Shown here in pieces: positions 6,563 through 7,070 of a stretch of 7,070 nucleotides of DNA (position 1 is its first letter; each line of letters starts with the position of its first letter). A program made the position numbers and the translations under genes. Source of the stretch: Syntrophorhabdus sp. (GTDB taxonomy: Bacteria; Desulfobacterota; BSN033; UBA1163); contig DYHU01000204.1 in NCBI GenBank assembly GCA_020724025.1, positions 1-7,070 on the forward strand, given 5' to 3'. The notes below the pieces were generated by a model. That model was not told where the DNA came from. It worked only from the letters and a program-made list of their open reading frames with translations, and searched no databases.

Positions 6563-7070
6563 ATGAAAACTTATTTCATTCTGTCGGCGATTGGAAAGGA
6601 CCGGCCAGGGATTGTGGCCGATGTTTCTGAGGTCATCTATGGATGCGGAGGAAATATCGAAGATTCGAGCATGAGTCTTCTCCGAAACCACTTCGCCCTT
6701 CTTCTCCTCTTTTCCACAGACAGAGAGGAGGCGAATCAGAAGCTTTCGTCCGATCTGAAGCGTCTCGAATGGGAGAAGAACCTTTCCGTCTTCTTCTCCC
6801 CCGTCACCTTTGAGGAGGCCCATCCCGGAGCCAGGAGAGAGAGTGACCACTTTAAAATCAACACCTCAGGGATTGACCATGCCGGGATCGTCTTCAAGGT
6901 CTGCCGGCTCATGGCAGATCAGGGGATCAATATCATTGACATGAAGACTCATCGCCTCATCTCAGCGGAGAGTGGAACGCCCATCTTTGAGATGGACATC
7001 GATATCGAGGTTCCCCGCTCCCTATCGGAAGAGGGGTTGAGGAATGATCTCCACCGCCTTGCCGACGAAC
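6563..7070 (+). CDS. Two-ACT-domain protein, GcvR-like (3' end cut by window)
   Basis: The open frame runs from ATG 6563 to the right edge, giving 169 residues with no stop, so only the C-terminal end is missing. GGAGG at 6554-6558 lies four bases before the start. The first ACT domain (about 3-75) has the pattern AIGKDRPGIVADVSEVI, then CGGNIEDSSMSLL and the hydrophobic strand FALLLLF. The second (about 95-169) has SGIDHAGIVFKVCRLMADQ followed by GINIIDMKTHRL. This layout, and the GxDRPGIV and CGxNIEDS words, match the glycine-cleavage repressor GcvR and related amino-acid-sensing proteins. ACT domains bind amino acids and regulate by protein contact; there is no DNA-binding domain here. No glycine-cleavage gene is nearby, so the ligand and target are unknown. 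There is no signal peptide or membrane segment, so it is presumably cytoplasmic. Confidence 0.88.
   Translation, partial: MKTYFILSAIGKDRPGIVADVSEVIYGCGGNIEDSSMSLLRNHFALLLLFSTDREEANQKLSSDLKRLEWEKNLSVFFSPVTFEEAHPGARRESDHFKINTSGIDHAGIVFKVCRLMADQGINIIDMKTHRLISAESGTPIFEMDIDIEVPRSLSEEGLRNDLHRLADE

Noticed and set aside
6086..6850. Minus-strand open frame of 254 codons spanning the helicase 3' end, the A/T-rich repeat and the ACT gene
   Set aside because: It crosses two real genes and a palindrome, and its middle part is repeat-derived (for example LKLQIPNKFQISNPN).

Overview
The window shows four bacterial housekeeping genes, all on the + strand, separated by repeat-filled spacers. From left to right they are glmU (UDP-GlcNAc pyrophosphorylase/acetyltransferase), glmS (glucosamine-6-phosphate synthase), a UvrD/PcrA-type DNA helicase, and a two-ACT-domain GcvR-like protein cut off by the right edge. 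The first three are complete and have all their signature residues. No gene looks broken, fused or recently acquired.

The organism is a bacterium of moderate GC content. The glmU-glmS pairing, the N-terminal style of GlmU (KSDLVKVLH rather than KSDLPKVLH) and the mix of intergenic repeats recall Deltaproteobacteria/Desulfobacterota or neighbouring phyla such as Nitrospirota. That is a guess from memory, not a placement. GlmS and GlmU are the first and last enzymes of the route fructose-6-P -> GlcN-6-P -> GlcN-1-P -> GlcNAc-1-P -> UDP-GlcNAc, which feeds peptidoglycan and, where present, lipopolysaccharide. The middle enzyme, GlmM, is not in the window. The helicase (DNA repair and replication) and the ACT protein (amino-acid sensing) have no evident pathway link to them.

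The unusual material is between the genes. Every spacer holds palindromic repeat DNA: (1) about 268 bp upstream of glmU is one long imperfect palindrome centred near position 134, running off the left edge; a good sigma70-type promoter lies just beyond it, driving glmU from a TTG start. (2) The 365-bp glmU-glmS gap holds a perfect 13-bp hairpin, a 163-bp element bounded by GTCATTCC inverted ends with internal hairpins, AT-rich flanking arms, and another hairpin against the glmS ribosome binding site. (3) The glmS-helicase gap holds an A/T-rich palindrome of about 114 bp whose right arm could mislead start calling. (4) The helicase-ACT gap holds a related A/T-rich palindrome of about 128 bp.

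I found no new multi-gene system, CRISPR array, tRNA, rRNA or transposase gene. The best candidates for follow-up are the repeat families: the large palindrome upstream of glmU, and the GTCATTCC element, in which two oppositely oriented hairpins differ by a paired (compensatory) substitution.
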